A stretch of 64,000 nucleotides of DNA, taken from assembly GCA_003243965.1 (NCBI GenBank), contig QHBO01000010.1:34474-98473 (forward strand), read 5' to 3'. Shown piece by piece: positions 16,454 through 25,011 of this stretch. A model generated the notes under the pieces. The model saw only the letters and a list, made by a program, of their open reading frames with translations, made no database searches and was not told the origin of the DNA. This DNA is from Chloroflexota bacterium. GTDB taxonomy: Bacteria; Chloroflexota; Limnocylindria; QHBO01. A program made the translations under genes and the position numbers. The stretch's first letter is position 1, and each line of letters opens with the position of its first letter.

Positions 16454-17836
16454 GTGGACCGTTGGCGAACCATCATCGAGCCGTTCCGGATCAAGAGCGT
16501 CGAGCCGTTCCGGATGACGAGCGCCGACGAGCGCCAGGGCAGGCTCGAGGACGCGGGCTACAACCTCTTCAACCTCCACTCCGACGATGTCCTGATCGAC
16601 CTGCTCACCGATTCCGGTACCGGGGCGATGAGCAGCGAGCAGTGGGCCGGCATCCAGCGCGGCGACGAGAGCTACGCCGGCTCCCCATCGTGGTACCGAT
16701 TCCTGGAGGCGGTCCTCGAGCTCTTCCCGTTCCGGCACGTGATTCCGACTCATCAGGGCCGCGCGGCAGAGAGGATCCTGTTCGCGGTGGCCGGCGGCCC
16801 GGGCAAGGTCGTCCCCTCGAACACCCTGTTCGACACGACCCGGGCGAACGTCGAGTTCACCGGGGCAGAGGGAGTCGACGTCGTTATCCCGGAAGGGCGT
16901 CGGCCCTCGGCGCTCCACCCGTTCAAGGGCAACGTCGACCTCGAGGCGCTGGAGCGTCTCATCGCCGAGGTGGGCGCCGAGCGGATCCCCCTGGTGATGG
17001 TGACCGTGACCAACAACTCGGGCGGCGGCCAGCCGGTCTCGATGGAGAACCTGCGCGCAATCCGCGCCATCTGTGACCGATACGGGCTGCCGCTCTTCCT
17101 GGACGCCTGCCGATTCGCCGAGAACGCGTGGTTCATCAAGCAGCGCGAGGACGGCTACGCCGACAGGGCGATCCCCGACATCGTGCGCGAGATGGCCTCG
17201 CTCGCGGACGGGATGACGATGAGCGCCAAGAAGGACGCGCTGGTCAACATCGGTGGCTGGCTGGCCCTCAACGACGACCGATGGGCCGAGCAGGCGCGCA
17301 ACCTCCTGATCCTGACCGAGGGCTTTCCGACGTACGGCGGTCTCGCCGGGCGGGACCTGGAGGCGATCGCCCAGGGCCTTCGCGAGGTCGTGCAGGAGGA
17401 CTACCTTCGCTACCGGATCCGGTCGACCGCCTATCTCGGGGATGCGCTGGCGGCGGCCGGCGTGCCGGTCGTGCAGCCGATCGGTGGCCACGCGGTGTAC
17501 GTCGATGCGGCGGCGCTGCTGCCGCACATCCCACCGCTCGAGTACCCCGGCCAGTCCCTGGCGGTGACGCTGTACCGCGAGGGTGGGATCCGCGGCTGCG
17601 AGATCGGCAGCGTCATGTTCGGCCGGCACCCCGACGGCTCAGAGTCGCCGGCGGCCATGGAGCTCGTGCGGCTCGCCATCCCGCGGCGCGTCTACACTCA
17701 GAGCCACATCGATTACGTGATCGAGGTCGTTCGGTCGGTCGCGGAGGGCGCCGCGGAGCTGCGCGGGATGCGGATCGTCGCGCAGCCTCCGACCCTGCGG
17801 CACTTCACCGCCCGCTTCGAGCCGCTCTCCACGTAG
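16454..17836 (+). CDS. tnaA: Tryptophanase / tyrosine phenol-lyase family beta-eliminating lyase
   Basis: A 460-residue PLP enzyme of the fold-type I tryptophanase/TPL family, close to the usual 455-475. Landmarks: FNLHSDDVLIDLLTDSGTGAM near the N-terminus, PTHQGRAAERILF, TNNSGGGQPVS, FLDACRFAENAWF (PLP-ring Asp region) and MSAKKDALVNIGG, where one of K259/K260 binds PLP. It should cleave L-tryptophan or L-tyrosine to indole or phenol, pyruvate and ammonia; the two activities cannot be separated by eye. GTG 16454 is supported by a -10 box six bases upstream. A 7-bp hairpin follows the stop. No tnaB-type permease is adjacent. Confidence 0.9.
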   Translation: MDRWRTIIEPFRIKSVEPFRMTSADERQGRLEDAGYNLFNLHSDDVLIDLLTDSGTGAMSSEQWAGIQRGDESYAGSPSWYRFLEAVLELFPFRHVIPTHQGRAAERILFAVAGGPGKVVPSNTLFDTTRANVEFTGAEGVDVVIPEGRRPSALHPFKGNVDLEALERLIAEVGAERIPLVMVTVTNNSGGGQPVSMENLRAIRAICDRYGLPLFLDACRFAENAWFIKQREDGYADRAIPDIVREMASLADGMTMSAKKDALVNIGGWLALNDDRWAEQARNLLILTEGFPTYGGLAGRDLEAIAQGLREVVQEDYLRYRIRSTAYLGDALAAAGVPVVQPIGGHAVYVDAAALLPHIPPLEYPGQSLAVTLYREGGIRGCEIGSVMFGRHPDGSESPAAMELVRLAIPRRVYTQSHIDYVIEVVRSVAEGAAELRGMRIVAQPPTLRHFTARFEPLST

Positions 17837-17853
17837 CGCCCGAAGGCATCGGT

Positions 17854-17872
17854 CGGCGCCCTTGCGGCGCCG
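17854..17872 (+). terminator. GC-rich hairpin after tryptophanase gene
   Basis: CGGCGCC (17854-17860) and GGCGCCG (17866-17872) pair over a CTTGC loop, 18 bases after the stop. A T-run is missing, so intrinsic termination is only possible. Confidence 0.45.
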
Positions 17873-17899
17873 GGGGCACGCGGCGGTTGACCCGCCACC

Positions 17900-17905
17900 T
17901 AGGAT
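17900..17905 (+). promoter_or_regulatory. -10 box (TAGGAT), leaderless MFS gene, with adjacent dyad
   Basis: TAGGAT ends six bases before ATG 17912. Immediately upstream a GGCGG-ttgac-CCGCC dyad (17882-17896) could be an operator for a repressor of this drug exporter. Confidence 0.5.
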
Positions 17906-17911
17906 GGCGCG

Positions 17912-19495
17912 ATGGATCGCCGCCGCCTGACCTTGACCGCCGTTGTGCTCGCCTCGGCGATCGTCTTCCTGGACTCGACGATCGTCAACGTCGCGCTGCC
18001 GCGCATCGGACGCGAGCTGCCGGTCAGCTTCGTCGGCGTGCTCGAGGGCCAGTCCTACGTCGTCAACGGCTACCTGCTCACTCTCTCCGCGCTGCTGATC
18101 CTCTCCGGCGCGCTCGCGGACCGATATGGCCGCAAGCGGCTGTTCCTCATCGGGCTGGTCGGGTTCGGCATCACCTCGGTCCTGTGCGGGCTGGCGCAGT
18201 CGATGGAGATGCTGATCCTGTTCCGCCTGGTGCAGGGCGCGTTCGGGGCGCTCCTGGTCCCGACCTCGCTGGCCATCATCAACGCCACGTTCGAGGGGGC
18301 GGAGCTGGGGCGCGCCTTCGGCATCTGGGCCGCGGCATCGTCGGCGACCACGGTCATCGGGCCGCTGGTCGGGGGCTTCCTGGTCGACACCATCGGCTGG
18401 CGGGTCGCCTTCCTGATCAACGCGCCCCTCGTGGCGGGGGCGGTGCTGCTGGCGCTCACCCAACTCCCCGAGAGCCGCGACGAGCACGCGTCGTCACGCT
18501 TCGACTGGCTGGGAGCAGCGGTCATCGCCATCGCCGTCGGCGGACTGGCCTACGGGGCGATCCGCGGGCAGGAGCGCAACTGGGCCGACCTGTCGGCCTG
18601 GATCGGGCTGGGCGTCGGCGCGCTGGCGACGGTGCTGATCGTGCCGCTCATGCGGCTGCGCAGCGACCCGCTGGTGCCACCGGGCCTCTTCCGGTCACGG
18701 AACTTCACGGTGACGAACATCTCCACGTTCCTGGTCTACGGCGCGCTCTACTCGTTCAGCGCGTTCATGGCGATCTATCTGCAGGGCACGCTGGGCTACA
18801 CGGCGGCAGCCTCGGGGGCCACCGGCCTTCCGATCGGGATCCTGCTGGCGGTCTTTTCGACGACGGTCGGCACATATGCCGGCCGCCTCGGACCGCGCTC
18901 CTTCATGGCTGCAGGGCCGTTCATCATGGGCGCGGGCCTGCTGTGGCTGGCACGCGTACCGGCCGACAGCCAACCCTGGCGTGCCAGTCTGTCCGACCCG
19001 GGCTCACTCGTCCCACCGGTGAGCGTGGTGATCGACCTGGTCCCCGCACTCCTCCTGTTCGCGGTCGGCATCACCCTGCTGGTCGCCCCACTGACCACCG
19101 CACTCATGACCTCGGTTCCCACGCGAAACTCCGGGCTCGCCTCGGCGATCAACAACGCGATCTCGCGGATCGGGCCGCTCCTCGCGGGCGCGCTGATCTT
19201 CATCGTGGTCACCGCGAGCTTCTACGGATCGCTGGCCGCCAGAGTCCCCGCGTTGGATACCGGCTCGAGCGCGCTGCGGGCCCGCATCCAGCCCCTCAAT
19301 CCACCCCGCGCGGGCGTGCCATCGTCACAGGTCGAGGCGGCCAGGCAGGCATCGACCGATGCCTTCCACCTGGCCATGCTCATCGCCGCGCTGCTCTGCA
19401 TCTCGGGCGGCATCGTCAACGCGGTGGGCATCCGCAACCCGCGGCTCGGTGCGGCCGAGGTGGGACCCGCGTCCGCGAGCACCACGGCGGGGTGA
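17912..19495 (+). CDS. MFS transporter, DHA2 (EmrB/QacA) family
   Basis: A 527-residue, 14-helix proton-driven exporter. The N-terminal LDSTIVNVALPRIGREL and PLVGGFLVDTIGWRVAFLINAP (motif C/D1 region) and the loop 2-3 motif GALADRYGRKRLF are diagnostic of DHA2 multidrug transporters. It probably exports hydrophobic drugs or a metabolite. The C-terminal ~60 residues include an exported loop rich in S/A before the last helix. ATG 17912 is placed six bases after a -10 box. It is followed by the independent MOSC gene, which has its own promoter. Confidence 0.92.
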   Translation: MDRRRLTLTAVVLASAIVFLDSTIVNVALPRIGRELPVSFVGVLEGQSYVVNGYLLTLSALLILSGALADRYGRKRLFLIGLVGFGITSVLCGLAQSMEMLILFRLVQGAFGALLVPTSLAIINATFEGAELGRAFGIWAAASSATTVIGPLVGGFLVDTIGWRVAFLINAPLVAGAVLLALTQLPESRDEHASSRFDWLGAAVIAIAVGGLAYGAIRGQERNWADLSAWIGLGVGALATVLIVPLMRLRSDPLVPPGLFRSRNFTVTNISTFLVYGALYSFSAFMAIYLQGTLGYTAAASGATGLPIGILLAVFSTTVGTYAGRLGPRSFMAAGPFIMGAGLLWLARVPADSQPWRASLSDPGSLVPPVSVVIDLVPALLLFAVGITLLVAPLTTALMTSVPTRNSGLASAINNAISRIGPLLAGALIFIVVTASFYGSLAARVPALDTGSSALRARIQPLNPPRAGVPSSQVEAARQASTDAFHLAMLIAALLCISGGIVNAVGIRNPRLGAAEVGPASASTTAG

Positions 19496-19533
19496 CCCCG
19501 CCGCCCCGACCGTCCCAGCCGGAGCGCCTCCTC

Positions 19534-19539
19534 TATCAT
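19534..19539 (+). promoter_or_regulatory. -10 box (TATCAT), leaderless MOSC gene
   Basis: TATCAT ends six bases before ATG 19546, again predicting transcription from the start codon. Confidence 0.55.
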
Positions 19540-19545
19540 CGGTCG

Positions 19546-20043
19546 ATGAGCGCCAACCAGGGACGAGTCGAGGGTCTCCACCTTCACGCCCGACGCGGAG
19601 AGCCGATGCGGGTCGTCGACGAGGTTCGGGCCGATGCCGGCCGGGGCATCGCGGGCGACCGGATGTACGGCCTGGGAATCGCGGGGACGCACATCACGCT
19701 CATCGGCGCGGAGTCGATCGATGCCATGCTCGAGGCGACCGCCATCCCCCTCCAGCCCTCGGAGACACGCCGCAACGTGCTGACCCGCGGTGTCGACCTC
19801 GACGCGCTCGTCGGCCGCACCTTCCGAGTCGGCGAGGTCATCTGCCGCGGCGTCAAGGAGTGCACGCCGTGCAACCACCTCGAGTCGCTCACCCGGCCCG
19901 GCGTTCGCGCCGGCCTCGCGACGCACGGCGGGGGGCTCCGCGCAGACGTCCTGCAGGGCGGGTCCATCCGCATCGGCGACAGGGTGGAGGTCCACGACGA
20001 AGCCGCGCTGCCCATCGGAGTGAATGCCCGGCCCGGCGCCTGA
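19546..20043 (+). CDS. MOSC domain-containing protein
   Basis: A 165-residue single-domain MOSC protein (molybdenum-cofactor sulfurase C-terminal family, like YiiM and mARC). It carries the short-type signature GIAGDRMYG and VKECTPCNHLE with C108-like and nearby cysteine, the likely Mo-binding or sulfur-carrying position. MOSC proteins bind Moco or reduce N-hydroxylated compounds. ATG 19546 lies six bases after TATCAT; a much longer open frame upstream is antisense noise. The 3' end overlaps the DUF2236 gene by 20 bases. Confidence 0.85.
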   Translation: MSANQGRVEGLHLHARRGEPMRVVDEVRADAGRGIAGDRMYGLGIAGTHITLIGAESIDAMLEATAIPLQPSETRRNVLTRGVDLDALVGRTFRVGEVICRGVKECTPCNHLESLTRPGVRAGLATHGGGLRADVLQGGSIRIGDRVEVHDEAALPIGVNARPGA

Positions 20044-20866
20044 CCGATTGACCTCGGTTGCCCACCGTGCGGGCCTCTTTGGTCCGGACAGCGCATCGTG
20101 GCGCATCGACCGCGAGGTGATGGTCCTGGCCGGTGGAACCTGCGCGCTGCTCATGCAGCTGGCCCACCCCGCGGTGGCGGCCGGCGTTGCCGAGCACTCG
20201 AACTTTCGCGACGACCCCTTTGCACGGCTGCGCCGCACGCTGAGCGCCAGCTTCGACGTCGTCTTCGGAAGCGCGCCGCGCGCCGAGCGGGCGCTTGCGG
20301 GGATCAACGCGGTGCATCGGTCGATCAGCGGGGTCATCCCGGAGACCGGCGCGACCTACAATGCGCGGGATCCAACGCTGCTGCTCTGGGTGCATGCCAC
20401 CCTGGTCGACACCGCCATCCGGGTCTACCACCGCTACGTCGCGCCGCTCTCGCCCGGGGAGCGCCAGCGGTACCACGATGAGTCGCGTCTCGTCGCCCGC
20501 TCGCTGGGGGTGCCGGCGGAGCTCATCCCGCGCACGCTCGACGAGCTCCGAAGTTGGATGGCCGATCGGATCCAGTGCGGCGACGTGTGGGTCACCCCGA
20601 CCGCGCGCAGCCTGGCGACGTCGGTGCTCTACCCGGCCCGGCTCCCGCCGCGGTTCGTCTGGGATGTGGCGCACCTGGTCTCGCTCAGTGTCATGCCGCC
20701 CGCGATCCGGAGCGACTTTGGGCTGCCCTGGAACGCTCGGCGCGCGGCAGGGGCCGAACGGCTCGCCGGCGCGACGCGAGCGGTGCTGCCCCTGCTGCCG
20801 GCCCCGCTGCGGTTCGTGCCGCAGTACCGAACCGCAGTGCGGCGCGCCGGCGGTCGCCTCCGCTGA
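20024..20866 (+). CDS. DUF2236 / MpaB-like oxygenase family protein
   Basis: A 280-residue protein of the DUF2236 family, related to latex-clearing protein and mycophenolic-acid MpaB, which are b-type heme oxygenases. Typical features are LMQLAHPAVAAGVAEHSNF and the histidine-rich WVHATLVDTAIRVYHRYV, where the conserved H residues probably bind heme. Length matches the bacterial family. ATG 20024 lies inside the MOSC gene (20-base overlap), so translation is likely coupled. The substrate is unknown; oxygenation of a lipid or terpenoid is a guess from family. Confidence 0.85.
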   Translation: MPGPAPDRLTSVAHRAGLFGPDSASWRIDREVMVLAGGTCALLMQLAHPAVAAGVAEHSNFRDDPFARLRRTLSASFDVVFGSAPRAERALAGINAVHRSISGVIPETGATYNARDPTLLLWVHATLVDTAIRVYHRYVAPLSPGERQRYHDESRLVARSLGVPAELIPRTLDELRSWMADRIQCGDVWVTPTARSLATSVLYPARLPPRFVWDVAHLVSLSVMPPAIRSDFGLPWNARRAAGAERLAGATRAVLPLLPAPLRFVPQYRTAVRRAGGRLR

Positions 20867-20965
20867 CCGACAACCGAGCGGCGGGTATCATGGCCTCGCC
20901 CGCGAGCCCACCGCGCTCCTCTGCCGTGGTCGCGCGCCCCTGCGGCTCGGCGTGGCGGAGGACGT

Positions 20966-22777
20966 TTGACCGGATTCACCAGGCTCGCGTGGGCGACCGT
21001 AGCCGCGACGTTCGTGCTCGTCGTGGTAGGGGTCGTGGTTCGCTCCACAGGCTCCGGCCTCGGCTGTCCGGAGTGGCCGACCTGTCATGGCAGCTGGGTA
21101 CCACCCTTCAACGACCCGCACGCCATCATCGAGTGGTCGCATCGGACCACTGCGGCGATCGTGGGCTTCCTTGCGCTCGGCGTTGCGCTCGCCGCGCTGA
21201 TCGGCCACCGCGGCCGCCCGTCGGTGTTGTGGCCCTCGGTGGCGGCGTTCTTCCTGGTCGTCTTCCAGGCGCTCCTCGGCAAGGTGACGGTGGAGAGCGA
21301 CCTGGCCGGTGAGATCGTCACCGCGCACTTGGCGACCGCCATGGCGCTCCTGGCGCTGGTGCTGTACGTCGCGCTGCGCAGCGGCTACCCCGCGGTCCTC
21401 GCGCGCCGAGGCAGCATCGACCGATTCACCGCGTTGACCGGCGTCACGGCCGGAGCCACCTATCTGCTCCTGCTGCTCGGCTCGCACGTGACGGCCACCG
21501 GAACCGCGCTCGCCTTCCCCGACTGGCCGCTGATGAGCGGTACCCTCCTGCCGCGGCTCACCGAGCTGACGGCTCCGCACGCCGTCCATCGATGGGCGGC
21601 CATCCTCGTCGGCCTGCTCGTTGCGGCCACCGCCCTGGCGGCGCTGCGCAGCCGGCGCGATGACCGCAGCATGGTGTCGCTCGCCGTCGGCGCCGCGCTC
21701 CTGTACGTCATTCAGGCGGTCATCGGCGGCCTCCAGGTCTTCACCCGCCTGGCGGGGTGGACCCAGGTGCTGCACCTCGCCCTCGGGGCGGCGATCTGGG
21801 GCCTCCTGGTCAGCCTGTTGATCGTGAGCGCGTACCGCCCCCGGATGGAGGCGCGGGCCGCTGACGAGCACCGGCCGGCGTCGCCGCAGCGCCCATCGGT
21901 CGCCGGGCAGCTGCAGGCCTACGTGGCGCTCACCAAGCCGCGCATCATTGAGCTGTTGTTGGTGACCACCGTGCCGACCATGGTGCTGGCACAGGGCGGG
22001 CTGCCATCGGTCTGGTTGATGCTCGCAGTCGTCATCGGCGGCGCCCTGGCGGCAGGAGGGGCGAACGCCATCAACCAGTTCGTCGACCGCGACATCGACG
22101 ATGTCATGCGCCGGACGCGCCATCGGCCGCTGCCGCGCCGCGCCGTTGGCCCGCGGCAGGCGCTGATCTTCGGCGTCACGTTGAGCGTCGTGGCCTTCGC
22201 GTGGCTGGCCGTCACGGTCAACCTCCTGTCGGCGCTCCTCGCGTCCAGCGCAATCGTGTTCTACGTGTTCGTGTACACGATCTGGCTCAAGCGCACGACG
22301 CCGCAGAACATCGTCATCGGCGGAGCCGCCGGCTGCGTGCCGGTGCTGGTTGCCTGGGCGGCGGTGACCGGCACGGTCGGCGTTCCGGCGCTGGTCCTGT
22401 TCGCCATCGTCTTCTATTGGACGCCGCCGCACTTCTGGGCGCTCGCGCTCCGCTATCGGGGCGACTACGCCGCAGCCGGAGTGCCGATGCTGCCCGTTGT
22501 GCGCGGTGAGCTCGAGACCGCCCGCCAGATCCTGCTCTACTCGGTCCTGCTGGTGATCGTCAGCCTCCTCCTGTTCCCGGCCGCCGGAATGGGCCTGATC
22601 TACCTGGTCGCCGCCATCGTGCTGGGCGCGCTATTCCTGTTGAACGCCGTCCGTCTTCGCCTGGCGCTCGGCGGCGGCCCCGCCGCGATCCGGCTGTTTC
22701 GCTATTCGATCAGCTACCTGACGCTGCTCTTCGGCGCGGTGGCGCTCGACTCGATCTTCCGACTCCCGCTGCGCTGA
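20966..22777 (+). CDS. ctaAB: Heme A synthase-heme O synthase fusion (CtaA-CtaB)
   Basis: A 603-residue polytopic fusion. Residues 1-290 are CtaA: extracellular cysteine pair C34/C40 ([12 protein letters not shown]), heme-ligand histidines H59 (EWSHRTTA), then AHLATA, HAVHRW and LHLALGA. Residues ~310-603 are CtaB, protoheme IX farnesyltransferase, with [18 protein letters not shown] (Asp-rich motif) and [12 protein letters not shown]. CtaB adds farnesyl to heme B and CtaA oxidises heme O to heme A, so consecutive steps sit on one chain. The start is TTG 20966 with GGAGGA just upstream; a TATCAT -10 box at 20886-20891 implies a ~70-base leader. It heads the oxidase island. The 3' end overlaps ctaG antisense by 147 bases. 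Confidence 0.93.
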   Translation: MTGFTRLAWATVAATFVLVVVGVVVRSTGSGLGCPEWPTCHGSWVPPFNDPHAIIEWSHRTTAAIVGFLALGVALAALIGHRGRPSVLWPSVAAFFLVVFQALLGKVTVESDLAGEIVTAHLATAMALLALVLYVALRSGYPAVLARRGSIDRFTALTGVTAGATYLLLLLGSHVTATGTALAFPDWPLMSGTLLPRLTELTAPHAVHRWAAILVGLLVAATALAALRSRRDDRSMVSLAVGAALLYVIQAVIGGLQVFTRLAGWTQVLHLALGAAIWGLLVSLLIVSAYRPRMEARAADEHRPASPQRPSVAGQLQAYVALTKPRIIELLLVTTVPTMVLAQGGLPSVWLMLAVVIGGALAAGGANAINQFVDRDIDDVMRRTRHRPLPRRAVGPRQALIFGVTLSVVAFAWLAVTVNLLSALLASSAIVFYVFVYTIWLKRTTPQNIVIGGAAGCVPVLVAWAAVTGTVGVPALVLFAIVFYWTPPHFWALALRYRGDYAAAGVPMLPVVRGELETARQILLYSVLLVIVSLLLFPAAGMGLIYLVAAIVLGALFLLNAVRLRLALGGGPAAIRLFRYSISYLTLLFGAVALDSIFRLPLR

Positions 22778-23761
22778 GGCGGGGTGAGCCGCGGCCGCTC
22801 GTCGGGCCGCCTCCTCGGCGTCGAGACGCGCATCGAGGCGCACCGTGCGTTTGTCTTCGTAGCGCATCCACCCGGCGATGACGACCACCATCCCGGCCAG
22901 GAAGGCGAGGTCGCCGAAGACCCACATGATCACACCGCCCAGGCGCTGGTCGTCGAGGACGGAAGGTCCCCAGGTCCGCAGATCGGTGGCGTAGTGGGGA
23001 TACAGCACCCGGTCGGCACTGAGCAGGGCGACACCCAGGAAGCTGTTCTGCGGCATCGCCAGGAACAGGTAGAGCAGCCGCACCGGGTGGGGCAGCCGCC
23101 ACGGCGAGGGATCGGCGCCGATCGCCGGCCACCAGAACAGGAGCGCCGCGGCCATGAACGTCCCGTGCTGGAGGTAGTGGAGCGGCACGCTCTCCAGCGC
23201 GTCGTTGTACAGGCTGGTGAAGTGCCAGCCCCAGTTCACGCCCGCAAACAGCACCCACGCGACGACCGGGAAGGCGAGGACGTGCACGGCCCGGCTCTGG
23301 AGCACCCGCAGAAGGCCCCGGCGGACCGATGGCGAGGCGGCGCGCAGGCTGAGGGTGATTGGCGCGCCGACGAGCAGCAGCGGTGCGGCCACCAGCTCGA
23401 GGAGCATGTGCTGTCCCATGTGGACAGCGAACAGCTGCCCCTCGTAGGCCTCGATCGGCGACGTCAGCGCCAGCAGCACCGCGCCCAGGCCGGCGAGGAA
23501 CGCCACCGCGCGGCCGCGCGGAACCCGGTTGCGCGGGTGTCGGGTGTTGACACGACGCACCGCCCACAGGTAGATCGCCGCGACCACGGCCACGCCCAGG
23601 ATCGGGAGCGGCTCCGGCTGCCAGGCGAACAGCGTGGCCGGGAAGGAGGGTGCCGGAGCTCCTCCCGCCCCGTGAGCGAGCGAGCCGGACGGAAGCCCGA
23701 AGAGGCTGACGAGGGCAAGGAGTGCCACCGGCAGCCCGCGTCGGAGGTAGGAGAGCGCCAC
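22631..23761 (-). CDS. ctaG: Cytochrome oxidase assembly factor CtaG (caa3 type)
   Basis: A CtaG/Caa3-type copper-delivery membrane protein, ~376 residues with about seven helices. The signature [24 protein letters not shown] and [18 protein letters not shown] carry conserved, possibly Cu-binding, His/Met. The start is unclear: GTG 23761 is taken because it precedes the first hydrophobic segment, but the frame is open to TTG 23821 and neither has a good ribosome site. The charged C-terminal ~70 residues ([12 protein letters not shown] onward) run antisense over the last 147 bases of ctaAB. It diverges from coxB and probably supports CuB insertion into CtaD. Confidence 0.88.
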   Translation of the reverse strand: MALSYLRRGLPVALLALVSLFGLPSGSLAHGAGGAPAPSFPATLFAWQPEPLPILGVAVVAAIYLWAVRRVNTRHPRNRVPRGRAVAFLAGLGAVLLALTSPIEAYEGQLFAVHMGQHMLLELVAAPLLLVGAPITLSLRAASPSVRRGLLRVLQSRAVHVLAFPVVAWVLFAGVNWGWHFTSLYNDALESVPLHYLQHGTFMAAALLFWWPAIGADPSPWRLPHPVRLLYLFLAMPQNSFLGVALLSADRVLYPHYATDLRTWGPSVLDDQRLGGVIMWVFGDLAFLAGMVVVIAGWMRYEDKRTVRLDARLDAEEAARRAAAAHPASAQRESEDRVERHRAEEQRQVADRIAKQPDRGGAAAERQAKTDGVQQE

Positions 23762-23816
23762 CTCCGCATTGTGTGCCGCGCGGGGCGGCAACGGTGCGCT
23801 GGCCGGACAGCATCGG

Positions 23817-23822
23817 TACAAT
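23817..23822 (+). promoter_or_regulatory. -10 box (TACAAT) upstream of coxB
   Basis: TACAAT is the best -10 in the ctaG-coxB region. It ends exactly six bases before GTG 23829, which is in frame with coxB, so either a leaderless 38-residue-longer CoxB or a 114-base leader to ATG 23943 is possible. Confidence 0.55.
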
Positions 23823-23942
23823 GCGCCCGTGCCGCGTCAGTCCGGCTGCGCGGTGGCCACCCGTCGAGCTTCGAGACCTCCCGGACGGGGCAGCTGCCCG
23901 CCCGGCCGTGCGACCCGTGAGGAGCCCCGAGAGATCAGCCTG

Positions 23943-24995
23943 ATGCGTCGATTCGCCGCCGGAACCCGGGTTCGAAGCGTGCTGCGCGTTGCTGTCCCGC
24001 TCGTGCTCATCTTCCTGCTCGGCGGCTGCCTGATGCCGCCCACCCCGGAGACCACGCAGGCGCGCGACGTCTTCAACCTCTACATCCTGGTTCTCGCGCT
24101 CGGCGCGGTCGTCTTCGTGGCGGTCGAGGGCATGATCGTGTACTCGATCTTCCGCTACCGCCGCCGCGACGATCGGCTCCCGCGCCAGATTCACGGCAAC
24201 ACCGTGGTGGAGATCATCTGGACCGCCATCCCGACCGTCATCGTGCTGGTCCTCTTCACCTTCAGCACGCTGACGCTGGCGCGCACCGAGGCCAAGGCCC
24301 AGAACCCGCTGACCATCGAGGTCGATGGGTTCCAATGGCAGTGGACCTTCCGCTACCTGGACGCCAACTACACCGTCACCGGGACGCCTACCAACCCGCC
24401 GGTGATGGGCCTGCCCGTCAACCAGCCGATTCGGCTGATCCTGAAATCGAACGACGTGATCCACTCCTTCTACGTGCCGCATTTCCTGGTCAAGCGTGAC
24501 GTCATCCCCTTCCCGCCGGGTCAGCCGCTCAACCAGCTCGAGTTCACGGTCACCGATGAGGGCACCTACGCCGGCCAATGCGCCGAGTTCTGCGGTGACC
24601 TCCACGCCCGCATGACCTTTACCGTTCAGGCGATGTCGAACGCGAAATACCAGCAGTGGCTTGCCGATGCCAAGGCCGGCAAGTCGCCGCCGCCCGCGGC
24701 ATCGGTCGCGCCAGGGGCCGCAGAGGCGAAGCTGGTGGCCAAGGGCATCGCGTTTGACCAGCAGAAGCTCGAGGTGCCCGCCAACCAGGCCTTCAGCCTG
24801 ACCCTCGACAACCAGGACACGGTGCAGCACAACGTATCGATATCCAAGGGCCAGCAGGTGCTGTTCCGAGGGGAGCTGGTGGCAGGCGGCAAGTCGATGA
24901 AGTACCAGGTCCCGGCGCTGCCGCCGGGCGACTATGTGTTCCAGTGCGACGTGCACCCGATCCCGGCCATGACCGGGGCGATCACCGCGAAGTAG
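23943..24995 (+). CDS. ctaC: Cytochrome c oxidase subunit II with C-terminal type I copper (cupredoxin) domain
   Basis: A 350-residue CoxB. ATG 23943 gives a signal with lipobox LLGGC (C29), then two membrane helices and the CuA domain: H174 (HSFYVPHF), C213, E215, C217, H221 and M224 in [13 protein letters not shown], all CuA ligands intact. After a PPPAAS linker, residues ~258-350 form a second beta-sandwich with H296 (QHNV), C335, H338 and M343 (CDVHPIPAM), the plastocyanin-type C-x2-H-x4-M spacing of a blue copper site. In caa3 oxidases a cytochrome c occupies this position; here copper appears to replace it. The start is uncertain because a -10 box favours in-frame GTG 23829. It is followed by ctaD after 16 bases. 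Confidence 0.93.
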   Translation: MRRFAAGTRVRSVLRVAVPLVLIFLLGGCLMPPTPETTQARDVFNLYILVLALGAVVFVAVEGMIVYSIFRYRRRDDRLPRQIHGNTVVEIIWTAIPTVIVLVLFTFSTLTLARTEAKAQNPLTIEVDGFQWQWTFRYLDANYTVTGTPTNPPVMGLPVNQPIRLILKSNDVIHSFYVPHFLVKRDVIPFPPGQPLNQLEFTVTDEGTYAGQCAEFCGDLHARMTFTVQAMSNAKYQQWLADAKAGKSPPPAASVAPGAAEAKLVAKGIAFDQQKLEVPANQAFSLTLDNQDTVQHNVSISKGQQVLFRGELVAGGKSMKYQVPALPPGDYVFQCDVHPIPAMTGAITAK

Positions 24996-25011
24996 CCCGA
25001 GCGAGGACACG

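Noticed and set aside
17887..17892. TTGACC as a -35 box for the MFS gene
   Set aside because: Only seven bases separate it from the -10; it is better read as the centre of a dyad.
17128..19545. Long plus-strand frame upstream of the MOSC gene in the same frame
   Set aside because: Runs out of frame through tryptophanase and MFS genes; only the part from ATG 19546 has family sequence.
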